Positions 18,495 to 27,496 of a stretch of DNA of 64,000 nt are shown here, one piece after another. The position numbers and the translations under genes are program-made. The stretch lies in assembly GCA_016719485.1 (NCBI GenBank), contig JADJZB010000004.1, positions 1-64,000 of the forward strand, written 5' to 3'. Position 1 is the stretch's first letter. Each line of letters starts with the position of its first letter. Below the pieces are notes generated by a model. That model had not been told where the DNA came from and made no database searches. It was given only the letters and a program-made list of their open reading frames with translations. This DNA is from Holophagales bacterium. GTDB lineage: Bacteria > Acidobacteriota > Thermoanaerobaculia > UBA5066.

Positions 18495-20077
18495 GCCTTC
18501 TCGACTTCGTCGGGTCGATCCTCCACCGGGAACGGAGACGCGCCTACGAAATGGCCGTCGCCGCCGAGCTGCCGAAGCTCGCGCCGCCGAAGCCCTCGTC
18601 CGAGGTGATGGAGGAGGTCCGCGGCCGGCTCGCCGGGCCTGGCGCGCTCACCTTCGGAAGGCTGCCGTCCGGCCAGATCGTCCGCGTGAAGGGCGACACC
18701 TCGATGAAGAGCGCCCTCGTGATCGGGGCGCCCGGGTCGGGGAAGACCCGGTTCCTCCTCGGGCTCCTGATCGAGCTGATCTCCCGGGCCCTCCGCGACG
18801 AGGTGGAGATCGAGCTCGTCGACCCGAAGACGGAGACGTACAGCCTCACTTGCCAGATCCTCGCCGCCCTCTACCTCGGCGGCGACTTCGCTCTCAGGGA
18901 GGCGATACGGCGGCGCGTCCGGGTCATCGACTGGTCCCGCGATGCCGTCTCCCCCGTCACGCCTTTCGACAACACCGAGGGCATCGTCTCGAACGCCTAC
19001 CTCGCTCACCTCCGGACCGACGCCACGGTCCAGGCCAGCCCGCAGACCTACACGGAGTCGCTGAAGCAGGCCCTGTTCATGCTCTCGTGGCTCCTCACGG
19101 AGAAGGGCTTCCCGCCGAACCTCCGGTTCGTCTCGAAGCTCTACTCCGACCCGGCGTTCCGGGCGAAGGTGATCGCCGACGTCGCCGAGCCCGACCTCCG
19201 CAACTACTTCGCCGAGCTCGAGCGCCACATGGCGCGGCCCACGGCCGACGCTCTCCTCCGGCGGTTCCAGCACGACCTGTCGTTCCCAGAGGTCCGGCTC
19301 TCCATCGGCATCCCGCCCGCATCGCTCCGGAACATCCTTCCGGCCGGCTCCCCGCGCATCACCCTCGGGAACTACGGCTCCGGGATGGCTCTCCCCGCCT
19401 CGGTCGGAAAGGAACGCGCCGCCCACCGGGTGACCGACGTCCTCCTCCGCGCGCCGCGCCGGAACCCGAAGCGCCCGGGCCTCCTCTTCCTCGAGGAAGC
19501 GCCGACGCTCCTGGCCGGCGGGAGCGAGCTCGTCGAGCCCCTGACGACCGCGGCCCGGACGCTCCGCTCGGTCGGCTTCGGCGTCGTCTTCTGCGGGCAG
19601 GACGTGGCGAACGCCCTGCCCGGCCCCATGGTCCGGACGCTCCAGCTCAACACGTGGTGGTGGGCGATCTTCCGCTCCCACGAGGAAGCGGACTGGATCT
19701 ATCCCCACCTCCTCGTCGACGAGGCCGGCGCCGCGCTCTCCGAGGGAGACAGGCAGAAGGAGTTCCGCCGCCTCATGGTCGGCCTCCCGTCCCGGAAGTA
19801 CTTCCTCCACGTGAAGGGCGAGCCGGCCCTCCCGATGCGCGCCCCGACAGTGAACGACCCCTCGGACATGGCGAAGCGATCCGAGGCCGAGCTCCTCGAG
19901 GTCTTCCGCCGCGAGATCGCCTCCGTCTCGATGGTCCCGGCCAAGACCGCGGCCGACCTCATCGCCCGCTTCGAGGCCGACGTCGTCGACCGCGCCACCA
20001 TCCCGCCGGCCCCACCTAAGAAGGCGGCCCCCAGGGTGCGGCGCCCGTCCGCGGAATCGCGGACCTCCTTCGGATGA
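18491..20077 (+). CDS. VirD4/TraD/HerA-like ATPase
   Basis: A 528-residue P-loop ATPase of the FtsK-HerA-VirD4 superclass. Walker A is VIGAPGSGKTRFLLG near residue 76; the Walker B strand is LLFLEEAPTLLAGG near 330; GVVFCGQDVANALPGP matches the sensor/arginine region where coupling proteins have the SQ motif. It has no obvious membrane helices, so the preceding membrane protein may supply them. Such ATPases pump DNA, or couple DNA to a secretion channel. GTG 18491 overlaps the previous stop. Neighbouring replication-relaxation genes support a role in a mobile element. Length is normal for a minimal TraD-like protein. Confidence 0.8.
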   Translation: MSLLDFVGSILHRERRRAYEMAVAAELPKLAPPKPSSEVMEEVRGRLAGPGALTFGRLPSGQIVRVKGDTSMKSALVIGAPGSGKTRFLLGLLIELISRALRDEVEIELVDPKTETYSLTCQILAALYLGGDFALREAIRRRVRVIDWSRDAVSPVTPFDNTEGIVSNAYLAHLRTDATVQASPQTYTESLKQALFMLSWLLTEKGFPPNLRFVSKLYSDPAFRAKVIADVAEPDLRNYFAELERHMARPTADALLRRFQHDLSFPEVRLSIGIPPASLRNILPAGSPRITLGNYGSGMALPASVGKERAAHRVTDVLLRAPRRNPKRPGLLFLEEAPTLLAGGSELVEPLTTAARTLRSVGFGVVFCGQDVANALPGPMVRTLQLNTWWWAIFRSHEEADWIYPHLLVDEAGAALSEGDRQKEFRRLMVGLPSRKYFLHVKGEPALPMRAPTVNDPSDMAKRSEAELLEVFRREIASVSMVPAKTAADLIARFEADVVDRATIPPAPPKKAAPRVRRPSAESRTSFG

Positions 20078-20108
20078 TGGGTGGCTCACCGGGGACGGGG
20101 GCATAGAC

Positions 20109-20414
20109 GTGGGCCCGACGATCCGCACCGCCTTCCGGCTGTCGGCGCTGGCGACGCTCTACCTCCTCGCCGCGCCGGTCTACCTGGTCCGCGCGATCGG
20201 CGAGTGGCGCCGGATCGCCCGCGGCCTCGCCATCGTCCGGCGCGGGACGATCGCCTGTCCCCACTGCTCCTTCGTCAATCCGATCAACGTGCTCTCGACC
20301 TGCCACCGCTGCGGCGTCACGGAGTTCGGGAGCCGCCTCTACTGCTCGAACTGCCGGCAGGTCACGCGCTGGTTCGACTGCATCCGCTGCCACGCCACCA
20401 TCAAGGTCTTCTGA
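20109..20414 (+). CDS. Zinc-ribbon membrane protein
   Basis: A 101-residue protein with one N-terminal membrane helix (LSALATLYLLAAPVYLVRAI) and four CxxC knuckles (CPHC, CHRC, CSNC, CIRC), forming two zinc ribbons. It starts at GTG 20109, 31 nt after the ATPase. The combination suggests a membrane-bound scaffold or nucleic-acid-binding protein. No closer assignment is possible. Confidence 0.6.
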   Translation: MGPTIRTAFRLSALATLYLLAAPVYLVRAIGEWRRIARGLAIVRRGTIACPHCSFVNPINVLSTCHRCGVTEFGSRLYCSNCRQVTRWFDCIRCHATIKVF

Positions 20415-20487
20415 TCGTGACGACCTCGTCATTCGCTCGTGCCAGGGAGGAAGCTACCGCCCGCTACCCCACCTACACCTCACCCCT

Positions 20488-20778
20488 ATGCCCCACAACC
20501 ACTTCGGAATCGTCGTCCCCGCCGTCCAACCGCCTACAGGCGTCCTCGATCTTCACGACGCCGACTGGGAGAACCTCCGCTCCATCGTGCGCGAGCACCT
20601 CGACGGGCGAATCGAAATCACGACGCACACCGGTCTCCGCGTCCTCCTCTTCGGGAGCGTCGTCGAGATCCCGGTCTACCTCGTGCGCGTCTGGTCCGAG
20701 CACCCGATCGAGGACATCGCCACCGTCGTTCAGCCGGAGCTCGTCCGCATCGCGAACACCCACACCGAGAACGTCTGA
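20488..20778 (+). CDS. Small hypothetical protein
   Basis: A 96-residue protein, MPHNHFGIVVPAVQPPTGVL onward, with alternating beta and helix pattern and acidic pI. No domain recognised. There is no Shine-Dalgarno; the leader is pyrimidine-rich (CCTACACCTCACCCCT before ATG), a pattern repeated before 21024 and 21547. Coding composition and position inside the cluster support a real gene. Confidence 0.5.
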   Translation: MPHNHFGIVVPAVQPPTGVLDLHDADWENLRSIVREHLDGRIEITTHTGLRVLLFGSVVEIPVYLVRVWSEHPIEDIATVVQPELVRIANTHTENV

Positions 20779-21023
20779 CGGCACCAACCGGACGGCCCCT
20801 TCCCCCTGGACGTCGCCACCGGCCCCGCCGGGACGGGACGCTGCACGAAAGACCTGCCGGGCCCCACACGCGAACGGCGACGTGGTCCCCGCAGCACCTC
20901 CGGAGTGCGGCCTCGTCCCGGCGGGGCACGGAGTGACCGTCGCCCCTTCAGAATTCGATCTTGGGCGGACGCCCGAGCCATGTGCGCTGCTGATCCCGGT
21001 ACCACTTCCAAACCGTCACCCCT

Positions 21024-21241
21024 ATGGACCAGACCCCTCGATCGCACCGGTTGTGTCGACGAAGCGTCGGCGCCGCCGATCCGTGTGGCTTCGCCTCACG
21101 CTCCGCGTTCTGCGCGTGCTCTCGGTCGCGCTATTCGTGTTTCTCAAGTTCGCGGAGCGAGCGGTCCGCGAGCCACTCACCTGGTTACTCGTCGGCGCCG
21201 CTTTCTTCGCGCGCAGTGCCTACGTGCACTGGCCGCACTGA
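21024..21241 (+). CDS. Small basic membrane protein (possible frameshift)
   Basis: The supported part is 21053-21241: a basic patch (STKRRRRRSVWLRLTLRVLR), one hydrophobic stretch and a second (PLTWLLVGAAFFARSAYVHW). The frame opens with GTG 21053. ATG 21024 has the same pyrimidine leader as the genes at 20488 and 21547 but is one base out of frame, so an indel near 21050 may separate them. Low confidence on the start. Confidence 0.35.
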
Positions 21242-21546
21242 CTGCCAGACCGGATACCGATACCGACCCACCCTCCGGGACCGGCGCGCATCCTGGCTCT
21301 CCTGTCGTCTCGCTCAGGTTGCTCTCGACCCCGCCAGCCCTCTGGCCTGCAGGAACGCCCCCGACCGCCGCCGTTCGTCTCGAGCGAGAGACGTCCGTCC
21401 CGAACGGGATCGGCAGGACGGCAGTCCACGGCTGGCGGGGCACGAGGCATCTCACTTTCACCGAAACACCTCTCTCCCGGAAGGAAGCCCTCGGCCCGAA
21501 AACGCGACTCTCGCTGGCTGCCTGGTATCCCCTTCCCCACACCCCA
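21242..21546. other. Non-coding or unresolved spacer
   Basis: About 300 nt inside the rightward cluster. An open frame crosses it, but the translation is Pro/Thr/Arg-rich and shows no motif, and there is no internal ribosome binding site. It ends in the pyrimidine-rich leader of the next gene. I see no repeat or hairpin of note. Confidence 0.4.
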
Positions 21547-21867
21547 ATGCGCGACACGACCCGACTCGAGCTCCTCGTTCCGCTCGCGGACAACGACACC
21601 GTCCCGTTCTCCGACGCGGCCTTCGCCGCCTTCGAGGACTTCCTCGTCCAGCTTGCCGGCGGCTTCACCCGCCGCGGCGACGTCGAGGGAGCCTGGAGGG
21701 CGCCCGACGGTCGCGTGATGCGAGACCGGTCACGGTCGTACGCTGTGACCGTCCCCGAGCACCTCACGGATCGCGTGGCGTCGTCTATCGATCACTACGT
21801 GCGTCGCCAGTTCAGGCAGCAGGCGACGTTCGTCGAGACTCTCCCGGCGCGAGCCGTCGCGTTCTAG
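21547..21867 (+). CDS. Small hypothetical protein
   Basis: A 106-residue protein starting MRDTTRLELLVPLADNDTVP with mixed alpha/beta pattern and a conserved-looking end (HYVRRQFRQQATFVETLPAR). The frame is open well upstream, and I start it at ATG 21547 where the coding-like sequence begins. It ends 4 nt before the replication-relaxation gene, suggesting co-transcription. Family unknown. Confidence 0.5.
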   Translation: MRDTTRLELLVPLADNDTVPFSDAAFAAFEDFLVQLAGGFTRRGDVEGAWRAPDGRVMRDRSRSYAVTVPEHLTDRVASSIDHYVRRQFRQQATFVETLPARAVAF

Positions 21868-21871
21868 GACC

Positions 21872-22798
21872 ATGGTGCCTTCCGACCGGGCGGGCGCCGA
21901 CCCGGGGCCGACCCCGCACGAACCGCCGGACCGAGGAGACAGCGCTCGAAGCGACCTCGTCATCCTCTCCGGAGCAACGGGAAGTTCGGGGCGGCCCCGG
22001 TCCGCGGCGATCGGGCCGCTCGACCCGCGACGTCCTCCCGAGACGCTCACCGATCGCGACGTCTCGGCGCTCGCGTTCATCGGCCGGTCGCAGGAGGCCG
22101 CTCAGTACCAGCTTCACGAAGCGGTCTTCCCCGGACTCGGCGAGGCCGTCGTCTCACGGCGAATCCGGAAGCTCGCTGCCCGGGGCCTCCTCGCCATCGA
22201 GCGGTGGAACAAGGTCGGCATCAACCGGCTGCGTCTCCGGCCGGCCGGCCGCGATGCCGTCGTCGAGAGGAAGGGCGCCCGCGACGACGAGCTCTTCCTC
22301 CTTCGCGCCCCGCTCGCCCAGTCGGCTGTCGCCCACCACCTCTGGGTCGTCGACTGCCGCCTCATCATCGAGAGGCTCCCGGCCCCTCCGACCTCGGCCC
22401 AACCGTCCTGGGTCCTCGAGCGCCGGTGGAACCCGCGGCCGGCCGCGATTCCGGACGTCCTGGCCATCTGGCGGCCCACGCGTGAGAGCCCCGGACATTT
22501 CCTGGCCCTCGAAATCGACATCGGGACGGAGGCGATCCGGCGGACGTTCGTCCCGAGGCTCGTCGCCCTCGCTGAGACGCTCGTCCCCTTCGCCGGAACG
22601 TCTCCGGCCTTCATCTCCGTCCTGACCCGGGGCTCCAGGCGTGTGGCGGCCATCCAGCAGGCTGTGGCCTCCGCCTCGATCGCCCTTCCGGTCGTCGTCG
22701 ACTCCCTGCCCCCAGCGGCCGGCCGGCCGGCATTCGCCGCCCTCCGGACCCTGCTCACGGTGGGTGCAAAGTCGCCTTCGCACCCCGGTCCGGCGTAA
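21872..22798 (+). CDS. Replication-relaxation family protein
   Basis: A 308-residue protein matching the replication-relaxation family (PF13814 type) found on plasmids and integrative elements. A winged helix (LTDRDVSALAFIGRSQEAAQ, about 58-130) is followed by a domain with PDVLAIW and FLALEIDIGTEAIRRTF, the characteristic 'PD...E-D-G-TE' block that recalls a PD-(D/E)XK-like fold. Family members are thought to act in element replication or mobilisation; biochemical proof is thin. ATG at 21872. It marks this cluster as part of a mobile element, and a second member lies at 56680-57861. Confidence 0.75.
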   Translation: MVPSDRAGADPGPTPHEPPDRGDSARSDLVILSGATGSSGRPRSAAIGPLDPRRPPETLTDRDVSALAFIGRSQEAAQYQLHEAVFPGLGEAVVSRRIRKLAARGLLAIERWNKVGINRLRLRPAGRDAVVERKGARDDELFLLRAPLAQSAVAHHLWVVDCRLIIERLPAPPTSAQPSWVLERRWNPRPAAIPDVLAIWRPTRESPGHFLALEIDIGTEAIRRTFVPRLVALAETLVPFAGTSPAFISVLTRGSRRVAAIQQAVASASIALPVVVDSLPPAAGRPAFAALRTLLTVGAKSPSHPGPA

Positions 22799-23001
22799 GC
22801 CCGCACGCCACAGACATTTCGCACCCTTCGGCTTCGCGGCGCTTAGGGGGCGCGAGCGAATGAGTGAGCGGCGAAAGGGCGCTGGGCGCTGCAGTGGCTC
22901 TTCAGCACGCCGAAGTGAGTCAGTTCGACGGAGTGCAGGGCAGGAGAGTCCCTTCGGGTGAAGGTCGCAGGCGCACCGGACCACACCGAAAGGAGATCCA
23001 C

Positions 23002-23817
23002 ATGACCACCTTTGCTCCCTCGAAGAAACCCATGACGCTCTGCCCGTCGTGCCAGTCCATTTTCACGGGGACGCTCCCGCCGACTTGCCCCACTTGCGGG
23101 GCCGCGCTCGGGACGTCGATCGGCGCCAACCGGAAACAGGGCTCCCTCCTCGTCCCGAAGATGTCGTCCATTCGCCCGGCCGCGCGGCCGAAGCTCCCGG
23201 TCGAGGTGACGCTCGGAATCGAGATCGACCGCACCGGGTCGTCCGCCGCCTTCCAGGCCGGAATCGCCTTTTCGTCCGAGGTGCTCCTCGAGACCATCGC
23301 GGCGAAGGTGAAGAGCCTCACGGTCTACGTCGGCACGCACGGCGACGAGGAATGCGGCGAGGCGCCGGTCCTCCACACCGCCGGCGGGACGCGCGAGCAG
23401 GCGATGGCCGACATTCGCGGCATCACCTTTGGCGGCGGCGGCGACGCACCCGAGACTCACCTCGACGGCATCCGCAACTTCCTCGAGACGGTTCCCTGGC
23501 CCATGGACAAGAGCCGGACGCGCGGCGCCTTCGTCGCCTTCCTCACAGACGACACGAAGCCCGACCGGACCGGGGCGACCGCGACGCAGATCGGGAAGGC
23601 GATCCGCGACAAGGACCTGCTCTTCTACGCCGTCTGCCAGAAGACGAAGGAGCTCGAGGCCCTCGTGAGCGCGGCAGGTGGACTCCTCATGCCGATCTCG
23701 AACACGCCGGATCGCGCCGATCTGCAGAATGCGGCCGCCCAGGTGAGCGCATCGCTCATCGCGACCATCGGCGCCGGCGGAACGCTCCCGATGACGATGC
23801 CGGGAGGTGGGCGGTGA
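23002..23817 (+). CDS. Zinc-ribbon vWA-domain protein (TerY-like)
   Basis: A 271-residue protein with an N-terminal zinc ribbon (CPSC then CPTC, about 13-34) and a von Willebrand A domain (about 72-250) whose metal-ion site is DRTGSS (DxTxS), with a later acidic FLTDD. vWA domains bind partner proteins through a Mg ion. AAGGAG lies 7 nt before ATG 23002. The stop overlaps the GTG of a second vWA gene, and phosphatase and kinase genes follow. This order matches the TerY-P triad described with Ter-linked stress and DNA-processing systems. No TerC/TerD gene is visible in the window. Confidence 0.75.
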   Translation: MTTFAPSKKPMTLCPSCQSIFTGTLPPTCPTCGAALGTSIGANRKQGSLLVPKMSSIRPAARPKLPVEVTLGIEIDRTGSSAAFQAGIAFSSEVLLETIAAKVKSLTVYVGTHGDEECGEAPVLHTAGGTREQAMADIRGITFGGGGDAPETHLDGIRNFLETVPWPMDKSRTRGAFVAFLTDDTKPDRTGATATQIGKAIRDKDLLFYAVCQKTKELEALVSAAGGLLMPISNTPDRADLQNAAAQVSASLIATIGAGGTLPMTMPGGGR

Positions 23818-24482
23818 AGAGCGTCATCCCCACCCTCCAGCGCGTCGGCACCTTCTCGACCGGACTCGCCCGGCCCGTGACGGCGTGCCGCAGGCAGCAG
23901 CTCGCGATCCTCGTCCGGGACGCCTCGTCGTCGATGTCCGGCGAGAAGGCGCGGGAGGCGGACGCTGCTTCCCGCACGCTCGCCACAGAGCTCGCCGCTC
24001 CCGCCAACCGAGGCGTCTTCACCGTCGCAGTAATCGACTTCTCGACGTCCGTCTCCAACGTCCAGCCGCCCGAAGCCGCCGACAGCCTCGTCGGGCACCT
24101 CGCACCGCTCACCGCCTCCGGTTCGACGAACGTCGCGGATGCCCTCTCCGAGGCGGAGCGAATCGCCCGCAACGCTCCGGCAGACCTCGCCGCGTCGCGC
24201 CCGGTCGTCCTCCTCTTCTCCGACGGCCGGCCCAACTGCGGCGGCGACGCCCGGACGGTCGCGGCCAGCTTGAAGGCGGTTGCGGACGTGGTGACGGTCG
24301 CCTTCGGCTCGGATGCCGACGAAGCGTTCCTCCGCGAGATCGCTTCCTCGCCGGCGCACGCCTACCGGTGCCGCGACGGCCGGGAACTCCGGAAGTTCTT
24401 CGCCGCCGTCGGTGCCACGCTCACCCACTCCATCGCCGCCGGTGTCCCGGCCGCCGGCCCCCTCGCGTCGATCACCCGGTGA
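23814..24482 (+). CDS. vWA-domain protein
   Basis: A 222-residue protein that is almost entirely one vWA domain. The metal-ion motif is complete: DASSS (DxSxS) near residue 37, T in ASGSTNVADAL, and FSDGRPNC. Beta-strand core segments (LAILVRDASSSM, VVLLFSDG) are clear. GTG 23814 overlaps the preceding stop. With the zinc-ribbon vWA protein it provides two different vWA adaptors to the phosphatase/kinase pair that follows. Confidence 0.82.
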   Translation: MKSVIPTLQRVGTFSTGLARPVTACRRQQLAILVRDASSSMSGEKAREADAASRTLATELAAPANRGVFTVAVIDFSTSVSNVQPPEAADSLVGHLAPLTASGSTNVADALSEAERIARNAPADLAASRPVVLLFSDGRPNCGGDARTVAASLKAVADVVTVAFGSDADEAFLREIASSPAHAYRCRDGRELRKFFAAVGATLTHSIAAGVPAAGPLASITR

Positions 24483-24490
24483 GGGCTGCC

Positions 24491-26269
24491 GTGAGCCGCG
24501 CCGTCCCCCCGCCGGAGCATCTGGACTACCTCCAGCAGATCGGTGTCGACGTTCATTCGCCGAGCCTGTCGGTCGCCGTTCCGCGTGCTCCCGCGGCGCT
24601 GGCGTCGGCTCCGGCACCCGTCTCGCCTCTGCCTACCTCCCCGTCGCCCGCCCGCTCGCCCGTCGCCGTCTCGGTCGGCCGGCACCCTGCCCGCCGGCCG
24701 GCCGAGCGGAAACCCACCCGCCCCCAGCCGGTTCCCTCGCCTCGGCGCCTCGCCACGCCGCGTCACCTCCCTACGTGGTGGCCGATCGTCGAGTGGGCCG
24801 TCGCGCTCTTCGCCGTGGCGGCCGCCGTCGTCCTCCTCGTGATGCTCCTCATGGCGCGCGGAGTGCTCGCCCAAGAGCTTCCGGCCCCGACCCCCGTAGC
24901 CACTTCCGCCTCCCCGTCTTCCGAGGAGCTGCCCGCCGTGCAGAAGCGCCCGAGCTCGAAGTCATCGAAGCCGAAGGCCCCGTCCCCGAAACCACAGGAC
25001 GGCGAGCGCGCCACCCTCCCGGTGCAGGCGTCGGCGGAACCGAACGGGAATGCCGAGGCGAGCGCCCGCGGGGAGAGCTCCTCGCCAGAGCCCGATGCAT
25101 CTGAAGCGCGCGCACCGGTCCTCGTGCCGGCGCCAAACGCCGTGGCGCCGGCCGGTCGACCCGCCGCGGGAGGCCTGCCGCAGCAGAAATCGACTTCCGG
25201 CATCGAGACAGTCGTCGGCATGGCGTTTCTCTCGGGGCTCGGTTACCTCGCGTGGGACCGCCGGAAGCTCGGCTCCCGGCTCGGACGCATAGAGGCGGCC
25301 CTCGGGCTCGAGGCCCAGATCACTTCGCCCTCGATCGCGCCGGTGGAGAGCGAGGTGCCGACCACCCGCTCCCCGGAACCTCCGGCCCTCTTGAACGCCG
25401 AGAGCCCCGAGGCCGCCCTTGGCGCCCTCATAGCCGAAGCCAAGCGCCGCGGTGTAGCGACGCTGCCGAGGGCCGCCACGCGCAGCTGGGGCGCCGGCGT
25501 CGCTTCGATCACCGGGAACGTCCGAAAGGAGAACCAGGACGCCGCGATCGTCTTCGAGGTCAACTCGACGGCGGTGCTCGTCGTCGCCGACGGCCTCGGT
25601 GGCCTCCCGCACGGGAAGGAGGCCGCCCGGCTCGCGGTGGGAGCCGCCGCTCTCTCGGCCGCCGAGGCGCTCGGAACGTCGCCGGCGGCTCCCGCCCACC
25701 CGGAGCTCGTGGCCGAGCAAGCCCTCCTCGACAGCGCGGCGGCCCTCTGCCGGCAGGCCCGTGCAGCCGGGCGGGCCGAACCCCGGGACGGCTTTCGCTC
25801 GACTCTGATCGTCGTTGTCGGCACTCCTTCGACCTACGGCTACTGCTACCTCGGTGACGGCGGAGGCGTCGTCGTCCGGCAGGCGGGGACGATCGATACG
25901 TTCCTCGTCCCGCAGAAGGCCGACGGCATCGCCAACGTCGTCGCCGGGAGCCTCGGTCCCGTCCTTCAGGGGACGCCGGTCGTCGGCAAGCTCCCCCGCC
26001 GCGCTGGCGACAGCCTCCTCGTCGGCACGGACGGTGTCTTCGACCGGGTTCCCGAAGGCTTCGCCGCTTCCGTCGTTCGGCTCCTCGGCTCCCACGACGG
26101 CGACGCCCAGGCCGTGGCCTCGCTCGTCGTCTCCGACTTCGCCTCCGCCAAGGACGGCTCCATGTACGTCTGCGACGACAACCTGAGCTTCGCGATCCTC
26201 TGCACGCCCGCCCCTCGGGCGACAGCCCCCGCCGTCACCATCCAGCGGCCGGCGCTGGCCAGGAGGTGA
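24491..26269 (+). CDS. Membrane-anchored PP2C-type Ser/Thr phosphatase
   Basis: A 592-residue protein. A Pro-rich N-terminal part precedes a membrane helix (WAVALFAVAAAVVLLVMLLM, about 103-122), then a long low-complexity Pro/Ser/Ala linker, a second hydrophobic stretch (IETVVGMAFLSGLGYLAW), and a C-terminal PP2C domain (about 340-580). PP2C metal motifs are present: GNVRKENQDAA, VVADGLGGLP, YLGDGG, LVGTDGVFDRV and CDDNLSFAIL. It should remove phosphates placed by the kinase encoded next. GTG 24491 follows GGTGAGGG; a GTG at 24479 overlapping the previous stop is an alternative. Four genes of this unit are spaced by less than 10 nt. Confidence 0.82.
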   Translation: MSRAVPPPEHLDYLQQIGVDVHSPSLSVAVPRAPAALASAPAPVSPLPTSPSPARSPVAVSVGRHPARRPAERKPTRPQPVPSPRRLATPRHLPTWWPIVEWAVALFAVAAAVVLLVMLLMARGVLAQELPAPTPVATSASPSSEELPAVQKRPSSKSSKPKAPSPKPQDGERATLPVQASAEPNGNAEASARGESSSPEPDASEARAPVLVPAPNAVAPAGRPAAGGLPQQKSTSGIETVVGMAFLSGLGYLAWDRRKLGSRLGRIEAALGLEAQITSPSIAPVESEVPTTRSPEPPALLNAESPEAALGALIAEAKRRGVATLPRAATRSWGAGVASITGNVRKENQDAAIVFEVNSTAVLVVADGLGGLPHGKEAARLAVGAAALSAAEALGTSPAAPAHPELVAEQALLDSAAALCRQARAAGRAEPRDGFRSTLIVVVGTPSTYGYCYLGDGGGVVVRQAGTIDTFLVPQKADGIANVVAGSLGPVLQGTPVVGKLPRRAGDSLLVGTDGVFDRVPEGFAASVVRLLGSHDGDAQAVASLVVSDFASAKDGSMYVCDDNLSFAILCTPAPRATAPAVTIQRPALARR

Positions 26270-26272
26270 TCC

Positions 26273-27496
26273 GTGCTCGCCGCCGGAACCGTCATCAAGT
26301 GCGCCTCCGGGGAGTCGGTGACCATCGAGAAGACCTTCACGCCGGGCGGCCAGGGCTGCGCCTATCTCGTCCGGCGGTCGCGGACCGGCACACCCGGCGT
26401 CCTCAAGCTCTTCCACGACCGCTTCGACCGCGCCGAGACGCAACGGCGCCTCGAGTACCTCATCGCCCAGCGCCTCGATAGGCTCTGCCCGGTCCTGATC
26501 GGCCCCCGCGACCTCGTCGTCGGCCCGTCGGGCGTCGGCTACGTCGCCGAGCTCTTCCCCGGAGAACCGCTCGAAGAGGTCCTCTCCCACCCGGGCCTCA
26601 CCATCTTCCACACCCTCACGCTTGCGGTCGCCCTGGCCCACGCGGTCAACGCGCTCCACAGCCGCGGCATCGCCCACGGCGACCTCCACGGCTCGAACGT
26701 TCTCGTCGCGGTGGCGGGCGACACGCTCCAGCCCGGGATCATCGACTTCGACAACTTCGCCGGGCCCCGCGTCTCTCCCCCGCCTATGGTCGGCCAGATC
26801 CTCTACATCGCCCCGGAGCTCCGGGCGGCCCTACGCGACGGCCGCCCGGCCATTCCCGACCTGCGCTCCGACCGGTTCGCCTTCGGCGTCCTCATGCACG
26901 AGGTCGTCCTCCTCCTGCACCCGGCCGGCGGCGCCGACGCGACGCCCGAGATGTTCGAGCAGGCCATGATGGGCGGCTGGGTCCACGACCCGGCCCGCGC
27001 GAACCGGCCGAAGAGCGCCGGAGGCGTGCCCCGCGAGGCGATCAACGCCGACCTCCAGCGGCTCTTCCGCCTCTCGCTCAGTCCGGACCCCGACGAGCGT
27101 CCGTCGACCAGCGCCTGGAAGTCAGCACTCCTGGCGGCGCTGAAGACGGTCCACATCTGCGACAACTGCTCCATGCCCTTCCTCGTCGACCCGTCCAAGA
27201 TCGCCTGTCCGGCATGCGGCGGCGGATTCCCTGACTGGCTCCTCCGCCTCCGTGACGGCCGGGCCATCCCGATCGACGAGGCCTCCGTTCGCGTCGGGCG
27301 GGCGCACCTCGGCGGCAGCCCGAAGGTCAGTGGCACACATGCGGTCTTCCGGAAGATCGGACCAGATCTCCTCGTGGAGTCCTGCGGGCGGAACGGGACG
27401 TGGCGCATGAACGGGCACGGATGGGTGCGGCTGCCGGACCGGACGCCCATCATCCTGTCCCTTTTCGAGCGCCTTCAGCTGTTCGATGAACCGTAG
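26273..27496 (+). CDS. Ser/Thr protein kinase with zinc ribbon and FHA domain
   Basis: A 407-residue protein. Kinase domain (about 15-285): glycine loop GGQGCAYLV, lysine K45 (VLKLF), catalytic loop HGDLHGSNVL at 135-144 and DFDN in place of DFG at 158. A zinc ribbon follows (CDNC then CPAC, about 293-312), then an FHA domain (about 325-395: VRVGRAHLGG, VSGTHAVF, NGTWRMNG) that reads phospho-Thr. Changes in the DFG and catalytic loop fit the divergent kinases of TerY-P triads. It starts 4 nt after the phosphatase gene. Its last 15 codons overlap, on the other strand, the frame of the first cassette protein. Confidence 0.82.
   Translation: MLAAGTVIKCASGESVTIEKTFTPGGQGCAYLVRRSRTGTPGVLKLFHDRFDRAETQRRLEYLIAQRLDRLCPVLIGPRDLVVGPSGVGYVAELFPGEPLEEVLSHPGLTIFHTLTLAVALAHAVNALHSRGIAHGDLHGSNVLVAVAGDTLQPGIIDFDNFAGPRVSPPPMVGQILYIAPELRAALRDGRPAIPDLRSDRFAFGVLMHEVVLLLHPAGGADATPEMFEQAMMGGWVHDPARANRPKSAGGVPREAINADLQRLFRLSLSPDPDERPSTSAWKSALLAALKTVHICDNCSMPFLVDPSKIACPACGGGFPDWLLRLRDGRAIPIDEASVRVGRAHLGGSPKVSGTHAVFRKIGPDLLVESCGRNGTWRMNGHGWVRLPDRTPIILSLFERLQLFDEP

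Noticed and set aside
24962..26689. Minus-strand frame opposite the PP2C gene
   Set aside because: Shadow of the phosphatase gene; the plus-strand frame has all PP2C motifs.
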